Position numbers and translations under genes: made by a program. Of a stretch of 64,000 bases of DNA, positions 43,301 through 51,057 are shown piece by piece. A model generated the notes under the pieces. The model saw nothing but the letters and a program-made list of their open reading frames with translations. It searched no databases and was not told where the DNA came from. Source of the DNA: Acidobacteriaceae bacterium (GTDB lineage: Bacteria > Acidobacteriota > Terriglobia > Terriglobales > Acidobacteriaceae); contig JAJPKO010000010.1 of the NCBI GenBank assembly GCA_021323655.1, positions 248,001 to 312,000 on the forward strand. Reading direction: 5' to 3'. Numbering within the stretch: the stretch's first letter is position 1; each line of letters opens with the position of its first letter.

Positions 43301-43611
43301 ACTCGATCATCGTTGTCGATTTCATCGAGCTTCGCCGCACCCAGGGCATGCCGCTTGCTGAAGCGGTCGTCGATGCCGGAGCTGTCCGTCTGCGGCCGGT
43401 CCTGCTGACCGCCGCAGGTGTCATCGCCGGCGCCTCCGTGATCCTTGCTGATCCTATCTTTCAGGGCCTCGGTCTCTCGCTGATTGCCGGTGGCGTTGCT
43501 TCCACATTCCTGTCCTGGCCTGCCGTTCCGGTGCTCTATTACATGTTGCACGACGGAAAATCGCAGGCCGAAACACCCGCTTCTCTCACGCAACAGGAGA
43601 TTGCACAATGA
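40348..43611 (+). CDS. RND-family efflux pump, inner-membrane component
   Basis: 1087 residues, a full AcrB/HAE1-sized protein with 12 expected membrane segments. Seen: an N-terminal membrane helix around SKLTPLIIVASLALGFFAVL, porter-domain signature MPGASQQEIEQRVTNPIENL, TM4 with the acidic pair in FSIGILVDDAIVVVENMVRH, and the duplicated half ending FIAGAGIIVRNSIIVVDFIE. The DD in TM4 suggests proton-driven export of organic compounds, as in HAE1 pumps. The substrate is unknown. The preceding rhodanese/thioredoxin genes and the sigma factor suggest a stress-induced pump. Confidence 0.93.
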   Translation: MKPQSETPHAHGIAGRVAHAFINSKLTPLIIVASLALGFFAVLAIPREEEPQILVPMLDVMTAMPGASQQEIEQRVTNPIENLMHEIPGVEYVYSISSPGQSLVIVRFLVGTSQEDALVKVYSKLYSNAGRLPQGASQPLIKARSIDDVPILALTLWGERYNGYQLRQIADEVQHAIRQVPDVSETTIIGGQPRAMRVILNSSRLAAFALSPEDVVGRLRAANARTQAGEFAAGNQEIRVEAGNFFHDTQDLEQVVVGVGNGQPVYLRDVADRVVDGPTEAQDYVLFGTTQAHAGGTPAKEYPAVTITIAKRKGTNATDIANAVLKRVHEMNGVTLPSDLTITTTRNYGATAKDKSDTLLKHLLLATLSVTFLIALFLGWRESGVVLLAIPVTLALTLVIFYLMGYTLNRVTLFALIFSIGILVDDAIVVVENMVRHFRMPTHSRRPLSEVAVESVAEVGNPTILATFTVIAAILPMAFVRGLMGPYMRPIPVGASTAMLFSLVVAFVVSPWAALRLLGRKHLAGAHSLTPEKEGWLTQFYRRAMRPLLRSARNRWICLGVVAALFVLSCGLVPLKMVLVKMLPFDNKSEFQVIVNMPDGTPLEQTTHVAQALGSYLSQQQEVENYQIYSGASGPFNFNGLVRHYYLRHQPNQADIQVNLLPADKRSAQSHAIARRLRPELDRIGGQFGARIQVSEVPPGPPVLQTLVAEVYGPSLDGQIEVARQIKQVFNETPGVVDTDWYIQDPQQQLEFHVDEAKAALHGIPVAQIAQTLALATSGAQAGLLHVPDSREAVPTVVELDRPERSSEQGLQNIRLRGSDGSMVSLRELVEVEHTTLQPDIYHKNLKRAVYVTGDVAGAEESPVYAILKMNRALDKLRLPDGTSLVRYNSIQPESTDHYSMKWDGEWQITIEVFRDLGLAFAAVLVLIYVLVVGWFRSFTVPLAIMIPIPLTLVGILPAHAMIGAFFTATSMIGFIAGAGIIVRNSIIVVDFIELRRTQGMPLAEAVVDAGAVRLRPVLLTAAGVIAGASVILADPIFQGLGLSLIAGGVASTFLSWPAVPVLYYMLHDGKSQAETPASLTQQEIAQ

Positions 43612-43808
43612 CTGTTGAACGTGCCGTTCGTTTGCTGGCCGGCGTAATCGTGCTTGTGTCTCTTGCACTTGCCCACTGGGTCTCTGTCGAGTGGCTCTGG
43701 CTCACCGCATTCGTTGGACTCAACCTGCTGCAGTCGGCATTCACCAACTGGTGTCCCGCCATGAGTTTTTTCAAGTGGATGGGCCTGCCCCCGGCGGCCC
43801 GCTTGTGA
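43608..43808 (+). CDS. Small DUF2892/YgaP-like membrane protein
   Basis: 66 residues, overlapping the RND gene by ATGA. It has two hydrophobic helices (VRLLAGVIVLVSLALAHWVS, WLTAFVGLNLLQSAF) and the motif TNWCPAMSFFKWMGL characteristic of the inner-membrane YgaP domain family, which is often fused or linked to rhodanese. The rhodanese gene in the same region supports a shared role in sulfur or thiol handling. Confidence 0.85.
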   Translation: MTVERAVRLLAGVIVLVSLALAHWVSVEWLWLTAFVGLNLLQSAFTNWCPAMSFFKWMGLPPAARL

Positions 43809-43836
43809 CGCCAATGCTTTCTGAGGAAGTGCTGCG

Positions 43837-44082
43837 ATGAAACAGAAGCGAGTTTCCCAACGGACAGCCAACCGGCTCAAAGACGAGGTCTACCGCCAGA
43901 TGTTGCGTCTCGAAGGAGATCGCTCCGCGGCTCGCTTGCTCCTCGTTCTCGCGTTGCTCAAGGCCTGGATGGCTCTTGAAGAGCAACCTCCGGATTGCGA
44001 GCCGCGCCAATGGCTGCGCAGGATTTGCCCTTTCTGCGTCAGCCTGATCGAAGATGCGAGGAAGTTGGCAACTGATGAGTGA
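43837..44082 (+). CDS. Hypothetical protein of 81 residues
   Basis: No family recognised. It is charged and helical, with a CPFC motif (RRICPFCVSLIEDARK) near the C-terminus that could bind metal or form a disulfide. The start at 43837 follows GAGGAAG. It lies 28 bp after the DUF2892 gene and is probably the last gene of the efflux operon. Confidence 0.6.
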   Translation: MKQKRVSQRTANRLKDEVYRQMLRLEGDRSAARLLLVLALLKAWMALEEQPPDCEPRQWLRRICPFCVSLIEDARKLATDE

Positions 44083-44222
44083 GAGGCGAGATTTCCCGCG
44101 GTGTTTTTTCTGGAGCTGTTATGCATGAACGAAGATTCAACCCGGCTTACTTGCTGGCTGCCGCGCGCCGTCCTCACTTGAAAAAGGAACGCCCCTCTTT
44201 GCCGGAGTCATTGAAGATTAAT

Positions 44223-45287
44223 CTACTTCGCTGCCCGCTCCGGCGAATGAATGAATACATCCACCTGCTGCCCAACATACACGGGGAATCGCGGCGGCTC
44301 AAACTTGAATTCCAGTTGAAGCACGCGCACATCTACTCGTTCTGAGTTCGAGCCGGTCAGGTTCTGCTTCGGCACCATATAAGGCACAATCCGCACAAAC
44401 TGCATGGGAAACTGACGCGACGAATCGCCCTTCAGCATCGCGGTTGCTGTTGAGCCGGGGAGCACGTGGGACGCATTGATCTCATCCACATCCACGCGCA
44501 CCATAAGAGAATCTGTATCGCCAAAGAGTACCGGCGAAGTTCCAGACGTACTGGAAAGATATTCACCTACACGGTTATTCACCTGCAGGATTTTGCCATC
44601 TGCCGGAGCGCGCACCGTCATCTTGTCGAGCAGCACCTGTTGCTGATCACGCGTAGCAATCATGGTTTGCAGGTTGGCCTGCTGTTCTGCGAGGGATGCT
44701 TCGGCATTGTGTAGTTGTGCTTCGGCCTGCTTTAACTGCGCCTCCGCCTGCTGCCAGCGTGCTTTGTCGGCATCGCGGGTCTTGGCACTGGTCATGTATG
44801 CCTGGTCTGAGATGATCCCGTCCTTATGCAGACCCTCATCACGTCCGGCAATCTGCGCCGCGTCATCATAGGTTGCCTTTGCCGTATCAACTGCGGCTTT
44901 GGCGCTGTTCATATTGGCCTGCTGCGTGAGAATGTCCGCCTGTGCCGTCTGCACAGCGGCCCGCGCTTTAGCCACATTTGCCTCCGCCTGCTCGACGATT
45001 GTGCGCTGCTCGCGATCATCAATCGCGTAGAGTTTGTCGCCGCGATGGACGATGTCGTTTTCCTTCACATACAGAACGCTCAACTGGCCCGATACCGGAG
45101 GCGCAAGATTGTAGTTGCGGTCGGATGCTTCGACGATTCCGGTCGCGGCGATTGCATTCACAGTCGGAGCAGTGGGAGGCGCAGCCAGCGGTTTCTCATG
45201 CGGCACGCGTCGCGCGGACACGGTCACCCACACCGCAATCAGAACCACGCCGAACAGCGGAAGAAAAATACTCAGCCGCTTCGTCAT
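44223..45287 (-). CDS. HlyD/DevB-type periplasmic adaptor of an ABC exporter
   Basis: 354 residues. An N-terminal membrane anchor (IFLPLFGVVLIAVWVTVSA) is followed by the biotinyl-lipoyl-like region PPVSGQLSVLYVKENDIVHR. A long helical hairpin (about 90-210) full of Ala/Gln heptads comes next, then DKMTVRAPADGKILQVNNRV. The gene overlaps the ABC ATPase gene by 4 bp. Together they form a DevBCA-like exporter under the TetR regulator at the head of the operon. Confidence 0.9.
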   Translation of the reverse strand: MTKRLSIFLPLFGVVLIAVWVTVSARRVPHEKPLAAPPTAPTVNAIAATGIVEASDRNYNLAPPVSGQLSVLYVKENDIVHRGDKLYAIDDREQRTIVEQAEANVAKARAAVQTAQADILTQQANMNSAKAAVDTAKATYDDAAQIAGRDEGLHKDGIISDQAYMTSAKTRDADKARWQQAEAQLKQAEAQLHNAEASLAEQQANLQTMIATRDQQQVLLDKMTVRAPADGKILQVNNRVGEYLSSTSGTSPVLFGDTDSLMVRVDVDEINASHVLPGSTATAMLKGDSSRQFPMQFVRIVPYMVPKQNLTGSNSERVDVRVLQLEFKFEPPRFPVYVGQQVDVFIHSPERAAK

Positions 45288-46030
45288 TGGATACTCTCCT
45301 TTCTATGTCCCGCAGCAAATTCATTCTCATGAATTGAAAGAATCCGCCCATCCAGCATCTCCGCAATGCGGTCGCCATAGGGGAAGATACGGTTGTCATG
45401 CGTCACCACGACAATGGCGCGATTGTCTGTCAGCGCGGTTGAGCGGAACATTTCGAGGACCATCTTTCCTGTTTCGCCATCGAGCGCCGCAGTAGGCTCA
45501 TCGCACACGATCAGCTTGGGTTCTGTGATCAAGGCGCGCGCAATCGCTACGCGCTGCTGCTGGCCACCGGAAAGTTGTGACGGCAGAAAGTCAGCGCGCT
45601 CCGCCATGCCAACTTTTTCGAGATATTCTTTTGCTCTGGCTACGGCTAGTTCGAAATCCGTGCGGTGAATCAGCAACGGAATCGCGACGTTCTCCGCGGC
45701 CGTAAGCGTGGGCAGCAGATTGTATTGCTGAAAGATGAAGCCGATATTGTCACGCCGGAACGCTGTTTTCTCCTGCTGGCTGAGTTTGTCAATACGCGTC
45801 CCGAAAACATCGACTTCGCCGGAAGTTGCATCAAGGATTCCAGCAAGCACACTCAAGAGCGTCGTCTTGCCGCAACCCGACGGCCCGACCAGCAGCAGAA
45901 GCTCGCCTTGATGCACATTGAAATCAACCTGGTTCAGCGCGTGAACTTCCGTCGTCCCCATGCCGAATAATTTCGTAACGCCACGCAGACACGCCGCGTG
46001 CGTGCCATTTGCTGTATTGCATGCGTTCAT
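45284..46030 (-). CDS. ABC transporter ATP-binding protein (LolD/MacB/DevA type)
   Basis: 248 residues from the ATG at 46030, directly after the permease TAA. Walker [17 protein letters not shown], signature [16 protein letters not shown], Walker [14 protein letters not shown] and the switch histidine VVVTHDNR are all present. It energises the permease encoded upstream for export or release of an envelope substrate. Confidence 0.94.
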   Translation of the reverse strand: MNACNTANGTHAACLRGVTKLFGMGTTEVHALNQVDFNVHQGELLLLVGPSGCGKTTLLSVLAGILDATSGEVDVFGTRIDKLSQQEKTAFRRDNIGFIFQQYNLLPTLTAAENVAIPLLIHRTDFELAVARAKEYLEKVGMAERADFLPSQLSGGQQQRVAIARALITEPKLIVCDEPTAALDGETGKMVLEMFRSTALTDNRAIVVVTHDNRIFPYGDRIAEMLDGRILSIHENEFAAGHRKESIQ

Positions 46031-46031
46031 A

Positions 46032-47156
46032 TTAGCCACGAAACACCACCGCTGGTTCAAGCTTCACTACTTTTCGGATACTCATCAGCGCTGAGAGCAG
46101 GCAGATGGCAATGATCGCTACAAAACTAATCAGCACCAGCGGCCATGGCGTATTGAAGGCCATCTTGCTGTCCTGCCCGCCGGCGATCATCCCAAAGATG
46201 CCGCCCAGCCCGGCGCCTCCGCCGAAGCCGACCAGTCCAACAAGCAGCGCTTGCAAGAGAATCATCTTCGTCAGCGTCGCTGCGCTTGTGCCCATCGCCT
46301 TCAGCGCGCCAAAGTAGCGCTCATTCTGCAACGCGAATTGATAGAACGTCTGTCCCACAATTGACATGCCCACCAGAAACACCATCGCCAGCGAAGTGCC
46401 AATCGCAATGGGAATTCCGGTGTTCTTCAGGTAATAGCCCATCGTCAGCCAGCGAAACTCCTGCTCGGAGTACGCAGCGAGGCCAGTAGTTTTGCGGATG
46501 CGCTGCGTAACTTCGCTTATTGGCAATCCATCCGCCGGAGCCGCCAGCACAAAATTCAGCTGCTTGCGCTGCTGCGGCGCATATTGCAGCGCACGATCAT
46601 ACGACGCATACACAAATGGATAAGAAAAGAAATCGCGCGGTACATCCGCGATGCCTACCACGCGCGCCTGGTTGTCATTCATCTCGAAGACCTGCCCCGG
46701 CTTCGGGTTGTTCAGCTTCTCCGATTCCGCTCGTCCAATCACCACGGCTTGATCCTGCACCAGCAACTGCCCATTGCCCGAAATCATTCTCGGACGGCCA
46801 AAGAACGTATCGTTGTCCAGGCCATACAAACGTACCGTCTGATAATTGCCATCCGGCAAATGCGCGGAAACCAGTTGCAGCAGCAACGGCACAGCCCACT
46901 TTACGCCGGGAACGCTCCGCACTCGCTGCAAATCCGTATCGAGCAGCGGCTTGCTTTCATCCACGCTGCGCAGTTGCGGGTCTGTGACCCAGATCGGCGC
47001 CCCAACCACTTCGATAGGCCGTGCTGTGCGCAGAATCAGCCCACAGAAAATGGACCCCTGCTGCAGAAACAAAAACGAAACGACAACCAGGCTGCTTACC
47101 AGCGTGAAATATTTGCTGCGGTCGCCCATCAGCATCTTGATCGCAATCTTCCACAT
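46032..47156 (-). CDS. FtsX/DevC-type ABC permease
   Basis: 374 residues. One N-terminal membrane helix (YFTLVSSLVVVSFLFLQQGS), a large periplasmic domain, then three C-terminal helices (AIGTSLAMVFLVGMSIVGQT, ILLQALLVGLVGFGGGAGLG, LVLISFVAIIAICLLSALMS) and the ending KVVKLEPAVVFRG. This is the MacB/DevC topology. It lies 2 bp after the TetR gene and 1 bp before the ATPase gene. Confidence 0.91.
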   Translation of the reverse strand: MWKIAIKMLMGDRSKYFTLVSSLVVVSFLFLQQGSIFCGLILRTARPIEVVGAPIWVTDPQLRSVDESKPLLDTDLQRVRSVPGVKWAVPLLLQLVSAHLPDGNYQTVRLYGLDNDTFFGRPRMISGNGQLLVQDQAVVIGRAESEKLNNPKPGQVFEMNDNQARVVGIADVPRDFFSYPFVYASYDRALQYAPQQRKQLNFVLAAPADGLPISEVTQRIRKTTGLAAYSEQEFRWLTMGYYLKNTGIPIAIGTSLAMVFLVGMSIVGQTFYQFALQNERYFGALKAMGTSAATLTKMILLQALLVGLVGFGGGAGLGGIFGMIAGGQDSKMAFNTPWPLVLISFVAIIAICLLSALMSIRKVVKLEPAVVFRG

Positions 47157-47158
47157 CG

Positions 47159-47860
47159 CTAGCTCGCTCCTTTCTCACGCTCCAGCCCGCGCAGCCCGAG
47201 CGCGACCAGATGCGCCATGTGCGCTGAGACCATCTCGATATACTCCGGGCTGTGCGAATCCACGCCGGCAAGCACGCGATACGATGCGCGCGCCTTGAGC
47301 GTGTGAATGCATTGCCCGATGATTCCCGAAATAGTCATAAAGACGCTCATCTCCGGAAGCCTTGGCGCAAGCATCAAAATCACCTCGCGTAGAATCGTGC
47401 CCACCGGCTGAAAGAACTCGCGTATGACCGGCTCAAACCGCGGCTTGCCCTCTGACTGCTCGCGCATCACGAGATGGCTGTGCCTTGCCGCCGGCGACGC
47501 CATCATTTCAAGAAACTCTCGAATGCATGCCCGCAGCGCCTCTTCTGCAGCTCTGCGGCCCTTCCCGCGTCGGGCCGCATCCAGATGCGTCTGCATCCTG
47601 TCGCGCATTTCAGCACAGGGAGCCAGGCATGCCCGCAGTGCTTCGGTATAAAGCGCATCCTTGCTGCCGAAGTGGTAGCTCACCGCCGCCACATTCACGC
47701 CCGCCGCTTTTGCCAGATCACGCACACTAGTTCCCTCATAGCCTTTCTCGGCAAAGAGCGCGATGGCCGCATCAATCAGTCGCGCGCGCGCATCCTCCTG
47801 CTCCTGGATACGGGCTGACCCAACCCGTCGCTTCTTCTTAATTCGATTCTTAGCAACCAT
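47159..47860 (-). CDS. TetR/AcrR-family regulator with CecR-like C-terminal domain
   Basis: 233 residues. The N-terminal helix-turn-helix is RLIDAAIALFAEKGYEGTSV followed by AAGVNVAAVSYHFGSKDALY. The C-terminal part (MREQSEGKPRFEPVIREFFQ) matches the DUF1956/CecR type, which in E. coli also governs an HlyD/ABC exporter. It heads the operon with the DevBCA-like genes. Two tandem palindromes 13 bp upstream are its probable operator. Confidence 0.92.
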   Translation of the reverse strand: MVAKNRIKKKRRVGSARIQEQEDARARLIDAAIALFAEKGYEGTSVRDLAKAAGVNVAAVSYHFGSKDALYTEALRACLAPCAEMRDRMQTHLDAARRGKGRRAAEEALRACIREFLEMMASPAARHSHLVMREQSEGKPRFEPVIREFFQPVGTILREVILMLAPRLPEMSVFMTISGIIGQCIHTLKARASYRVLAGVDSHSPEYIEMVSAHMAHLVALGLRGLEREKGAS

Positions 47861-47872
47861 GATTACCTATTT

Positions 47873-47897
47873 AAACGAATGTTTAAAACGATTGTTT
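47873..47897 (-). promoter_or_regulatory. Tandem TetR operator candidates
   Basis: AAACGAATGTTT (47873-47884) and AAACGATTGTTT (47886-47897): two near-palindromes of 12 bp, one base apart (period 13 bp), just upstream of the TetR start at 47860. Confidence 0.65.
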
Positions 47898-48547
47898 GAA
47901 TCATAAAACGCGAACCGCATCTCTTGCAAGAGTCTCGGGCGTCAAATTTTTGTCAGGAATTTATGCAATAGGAATGCGCGGATCGGCATTCCATCCCACC
48001 CGAACCCGGCGGCTTGTAAAAGTATGCTCATTTGTTGCTTTAGGGTCTCTTTCCCTTTGCGATTGTGATACCGATCAAGTTCCCCGGCTCACTTTCAGGT
48101 TGGTATGCTGCGCAGTCCTGCTTTGCCTTCGGCCAGAACTGCACCAAAATTTCCAGGTCGGAATGCTCCGGTTCCTCGATACAATCCTGAATCACAAGCC
48201 CCGAACACTGCAGCAGGTATTCGCAAGAGCTCGCTAACGCTCATCAAAATGCTTGACCTTGGGAGGAAGTCTGTGTAAACCGTGACGGAGGCGTGGGATG
48301 GTGCCAAACCCGCACAACCACAAGAAGTCGGCGGGAATATTCTACATTCTCGGCGGACGGAGGGAAGGACCTCTTAGGGAAATAGGTCGTGAAGGCCTCT
48401 CGTCTGGTTGATCGAACACGTCAAAGCAAGCGTGATCGAATACGAACCGAACGGACCGTTTGCCATAGGCGCGGCAAAATTCCCGTGCAGCAGCGAAGAG
48501 AGCGGTGTTCAATGGCCATCCCGATGAGAAAGGTAAATGAAGGCAGT
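47898..48547. other. Long intergenic stretch without a supported gene
   Basis: Between the TetR operator and the TPR gene. Open frames exist on the plus strand (47896-48237, and the upstream extension of the TPR frame from 48389), but neither shows recognisable protein features. No repeat or RNA structure was recognised. Confidence 0.5.
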
Positions 48548-49579
48548 ATGTCGAGTGCAATGCGTCCTTTTGTATTTGTAACTGTGTTGTTCATCGCAAC
48601 CCTTTTAGGGTTCGCGCAGGCGCAACAATCGAGTCAACCATCGCTTGCAGAAGCTCAGAATTTTTTGCGTCAAGGTAAAAGCGCGGAGGCATTTTCCATT
48701 TTGCGGCAACTGGCTGCTCAACAGCCACCGGTCAAGGGTGTTCAGCATATTCTGGGAATTGCATACTATCGGACTGGCAAACTGATTGAAGCGCAAAAGG
48801 CATTTGACATGGCTATCAAGGAAGACCCCAATGATCTTGAATCTGTGCAGATGCAGGGCCTCACGTTGTATCGTCTCGGACGACCTGCAGAAGCTATTTC
48901 TTATCTCTCTCGTGTGCGCCAATGGATGCCGAATGCGAATGCCGATTCAAATTACGTGCTTGGCCTCTGTTACATGACCGCAGGCCAATACGATAATGCG
49001 CGCGAAGCTTTCGCGACGGAATTCAGCGTCGCGCCTAATTCAGCATCGGCCTATCTGCTTCTCGCCACCATGCTGATGAATGCTAATCTCCCGGAATTCG
49101 CGTTAGAGCAGGCGGCCAAGGCAGTACAGCTATATCCGGCACTGCCACTTGCACATTTCACCCTTGGAGAGGTGTACCTGTACAAGGGTGATATCGAACA
49201 TGCGACGCTCGAATTTGAACAAGAGCGGCGCATCAATCCCAGCTATGCAGCTACCTACGATCGCCTGGGAGATGTTTACAGCCGCACTGGGAAGCTGCAG
49301 GAGGCGCAGGAAGCATTGACTAAGGCTATTTCGCTCGACCGCACCAGCACTGGACCATTCATTCAGATGGGCAAGGTGCTGCTGCGTCGGGATGATCCAC
49401 AGACTGCAATTCTGTATTTAAAGCACGGTGAAAAAATGGACCCCGCTAATTTCCTTACGCACTCACTGCTCGCACAGGCATACCACAGAGTTGGATTGGA
49501 GGATGAAGCGAAACAGGAGGCAGCCTTAGCATCCAAGGCTCATTCTGAAAATGAGCTGCAGCTTCAACCGATTCAATGA
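48548..49579 (+). CDS. Exported TPR-repeat protein
   Basis: 343 residues from the ATG at 48548, which has AAGG about nine bases upstream; a start at 48512 is possible. A signal peptide (FVFVTVLFIATLLGFAQAQ) is followed by about eight TPR units, for example YRTGKLIEAQKAFDMAIKED, MTAGQYDNAREAFATEFSVA and YSRTGKLQEAQEALTKAISL. TPRs mediate protein contacts. It converges on the winged-helix membrane regulator, with 7 bp overlap. Confidence 0.85.
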   Translation: MSSAMRPFVFVTVLFIATLLGFAQAQQSSQPSLAEAQNFLRQGKSAEAFSILRQLAAQQPPVKGVQHILGIAYYRTGKLIEAQKAFDMAIKEDPNDLESVQMQGLTLYRLGRPAEAISYLSRVRQWMPNANADSNYVLGLCYMTAGQYDNAREAFATEFSVAPNSASAYLLLATMLMNANLPEFALEQAAKAVQLYPALPLAHFTLGEVYLYKGDIEHATLEFEQERRINPSYAATYDRLGDVYSRTGKLQEAQEALTKAISLDRTSTGPFIQMGKVLLRRDDPQTAILYLKHGEKMDPANFLTHSLLAQAYHRVGLEDEAKQEAALASKAHSENELQLQPIQ

Positions 49580-50814
49580 ATGCGAACCGTCACCAGGTGT
49601 GTGCGCAAGGGCACTCCTCCGCCGATCTCTGTTTCCAGCACAGCTTCAAAGGAATGAATCTGATGGTCTTTTCCAGTAACCTGCCGAAGCAGTTCCGCCG
49701 CCGTATCCGGATGGCAGACATAATCGACTGCCGCCTGCGTTCCAAAGGTTGTCAGCCCGCTGAAGATCAGCATTTTTTTACCTGGCTGCACTCCGGGGAG
49801 AAGCGCCAGAATGGCGTAATCCTTTGTCAATGGATGTTCAGGGCGCGAATACAACTGTGGCTCACCCGGTTTGGGATGATGATTGAGTAGTCCTGAAAAA
49901 CCAGGACCGGTAGTCATAGTGAAGTCAGTGGTGGATTGCAATACGCGCAAGGATACGTTTTCAGCAACCGACCCAATGAACACAAGGTTCTTGCTCCTGG
50001 CCTCATCCCACGTTGTCAGCAGGCTGCGCTTAAGAATGAAATGCGCGTGTCGAGAATCAAAAAGTCTGGTCAGTGTATAGACAGAAGCAAGTTCTCCAAT
50101 GCCCGTATATGTATCGACATAATCGTCGGCATTCAGAGGACTGATCCCCTGTTCCGGAGGGTTCGCATAGCGTAGGCCGCTCCTGGAGTCACCTGTGAAC
50201 ATGGCATTGCTGAAAATTACGAGCGGCGGATCATCGGTGAGGAATGGCTTCCAGAATTTTTCTACCGGCGTTTCAGCAAATACAGGTTTCATCCACAATT
50301 GCCAAAGCAGAGCGGTTGAAACAATGACTATCGGCAATAACAACAGGAGCCATTTCCATGACCAAACTTTGCTCTTACTCGGGATGGTTTCGAGGATGGG
50401 CTTTTTGGTTACTTCGCCATTGGCGGGAACAGGTTCAAGAACTCCCATCTCCTTTTTTTTTGATACAAAAATCGGGAGATAGTGGCCTTTAGGAATTTCC
50501 ACAATCAGCTCTTCGTTCGCTCCCTCTTCGGCAAAATATGCCGCCAATTTTTGCCTCAAAAGCCGGGCGTGGGTGCGGACAATGCTGTCTTCGCTGGAAT
50601 TGTATCCTGGGTGCCGATCAAAAACTCGAATCCCGATCTGTTGCTCAGTTGCGTCTTCCGGTGCTTCGCGGATGGCACAATCTGCCGTATAAAACAAGAA
50701 TTCACGTAATCTGACGGAAGACTTCAGATGACGACTCGACGCAATGCGCTCGATTAATGCCCATCGCACATCTTCCATGCTATGGATTCCAAACGATTTA
50801 TGGAATGCGGTCAT
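49573..50814 (-). CDS. Membrane-anchored winged-helix regulator-like protein
   Basis: 413 residues; an alternative start is 50778. The N-terminal ~110 residues (LKSSVRLREFLFYTADCAIR, GIRVFDRHPGYNSSEDSIVR, THARLLRQKLAAYFAEEGAN, IVEIPKGHYLPIF) match the winged-helix domain found at the start of TolB- and cyclase-linked signalling proteins. One membrane helix follows (WLLLLLPIVIVSTALLWQLW), then an extracytoplasmic domain of about 230 residues that I do not recognise. It may bind DNA from the membrane. It is divergent from the first Oar receptor gene, with a palindrome between them that could be its target. Confidence 0.75.
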   Translation of the reverse strand: MTAFHKSFGIHSMEDVRWALIERIASSRHLKSSVRLREFLFYTADCAIREAPEDATEQQIGIRVFDRHPGYNSSEDSIVRTHARLLRQKLAAYFAEEGANEELIVEIPKGHYLPIFVSKKKEMGVLEPVPANGEVTKKPILETIPSKSKVWSWKWLLLLLPIVIVSTALLWQLWMKPVFAETPVEKFWKPFLTDDPPLVIFSNAMFTGDSRSGLRYANPPEQGISPLNADDYVDTYTGIGELASVYTLTRLFDSRHAHFILKRSLLTTWDEARSKNLVFIGSVAENVSLRVLQSTTDFTMTTGPGFSGLLNHHPKPGEPQLYSRPEHPLTKDYAILALLPGVQPGKKMLIFSGLTTFGTQAAVDYVCHPDTAAELLRQVTGKDHQIHSFEAVLETEIGGGVPLRTHLVTVRIH

Positions 50815-50841
50815 AGCCCAGAATTGATTCTTTCATGCAGT

Positions 50842-50857
50842 ATTTGACGGGTCAAAT
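50842..50857. promoter_or_regulatory. Palindrome in the divergent promoter region of the Oar receptor
   Basis: ATTTGAC-GG-GTCAAAT, a perfect 7-bp inverted repeat, 27 bp upstream of the winged-helix membrane protein and about 200 bp upstream of the receptor gene at 51058. Confidence 0.5.
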
Positions 50858-51057
50858 CACCGTAAAAGCATGTTGTTGACGTTTACAGTCGTCTATTTCT
50901 GCACCGATATTTGGATCATCTGCTGACATGGCGAACAGCAGGTGAGAGCAATGTGCTACGAAAAGCAGTCCCCGGGATTGCACTATTTCCGGTATGCGGG
51001 AGAACAGCAGTTCTGGTTTCTTCATATTCCTGGCAGTAGATTTTTCAGGAGGCAGTT

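Noticed and set aside
44079-44345. Coding region of 88 residues after the efflux operon
   Set aside because: Its 3' half runs antisense to the HlyD adaptor gene. It has no recognisable features and the start (GTG) has no good ribosome-binding site.
47896-48237. Plus-strand open frame of 113 residues
   Set aside because: It has unusual composition and no family features, and its start lies in the TetR operator. Probably chance.
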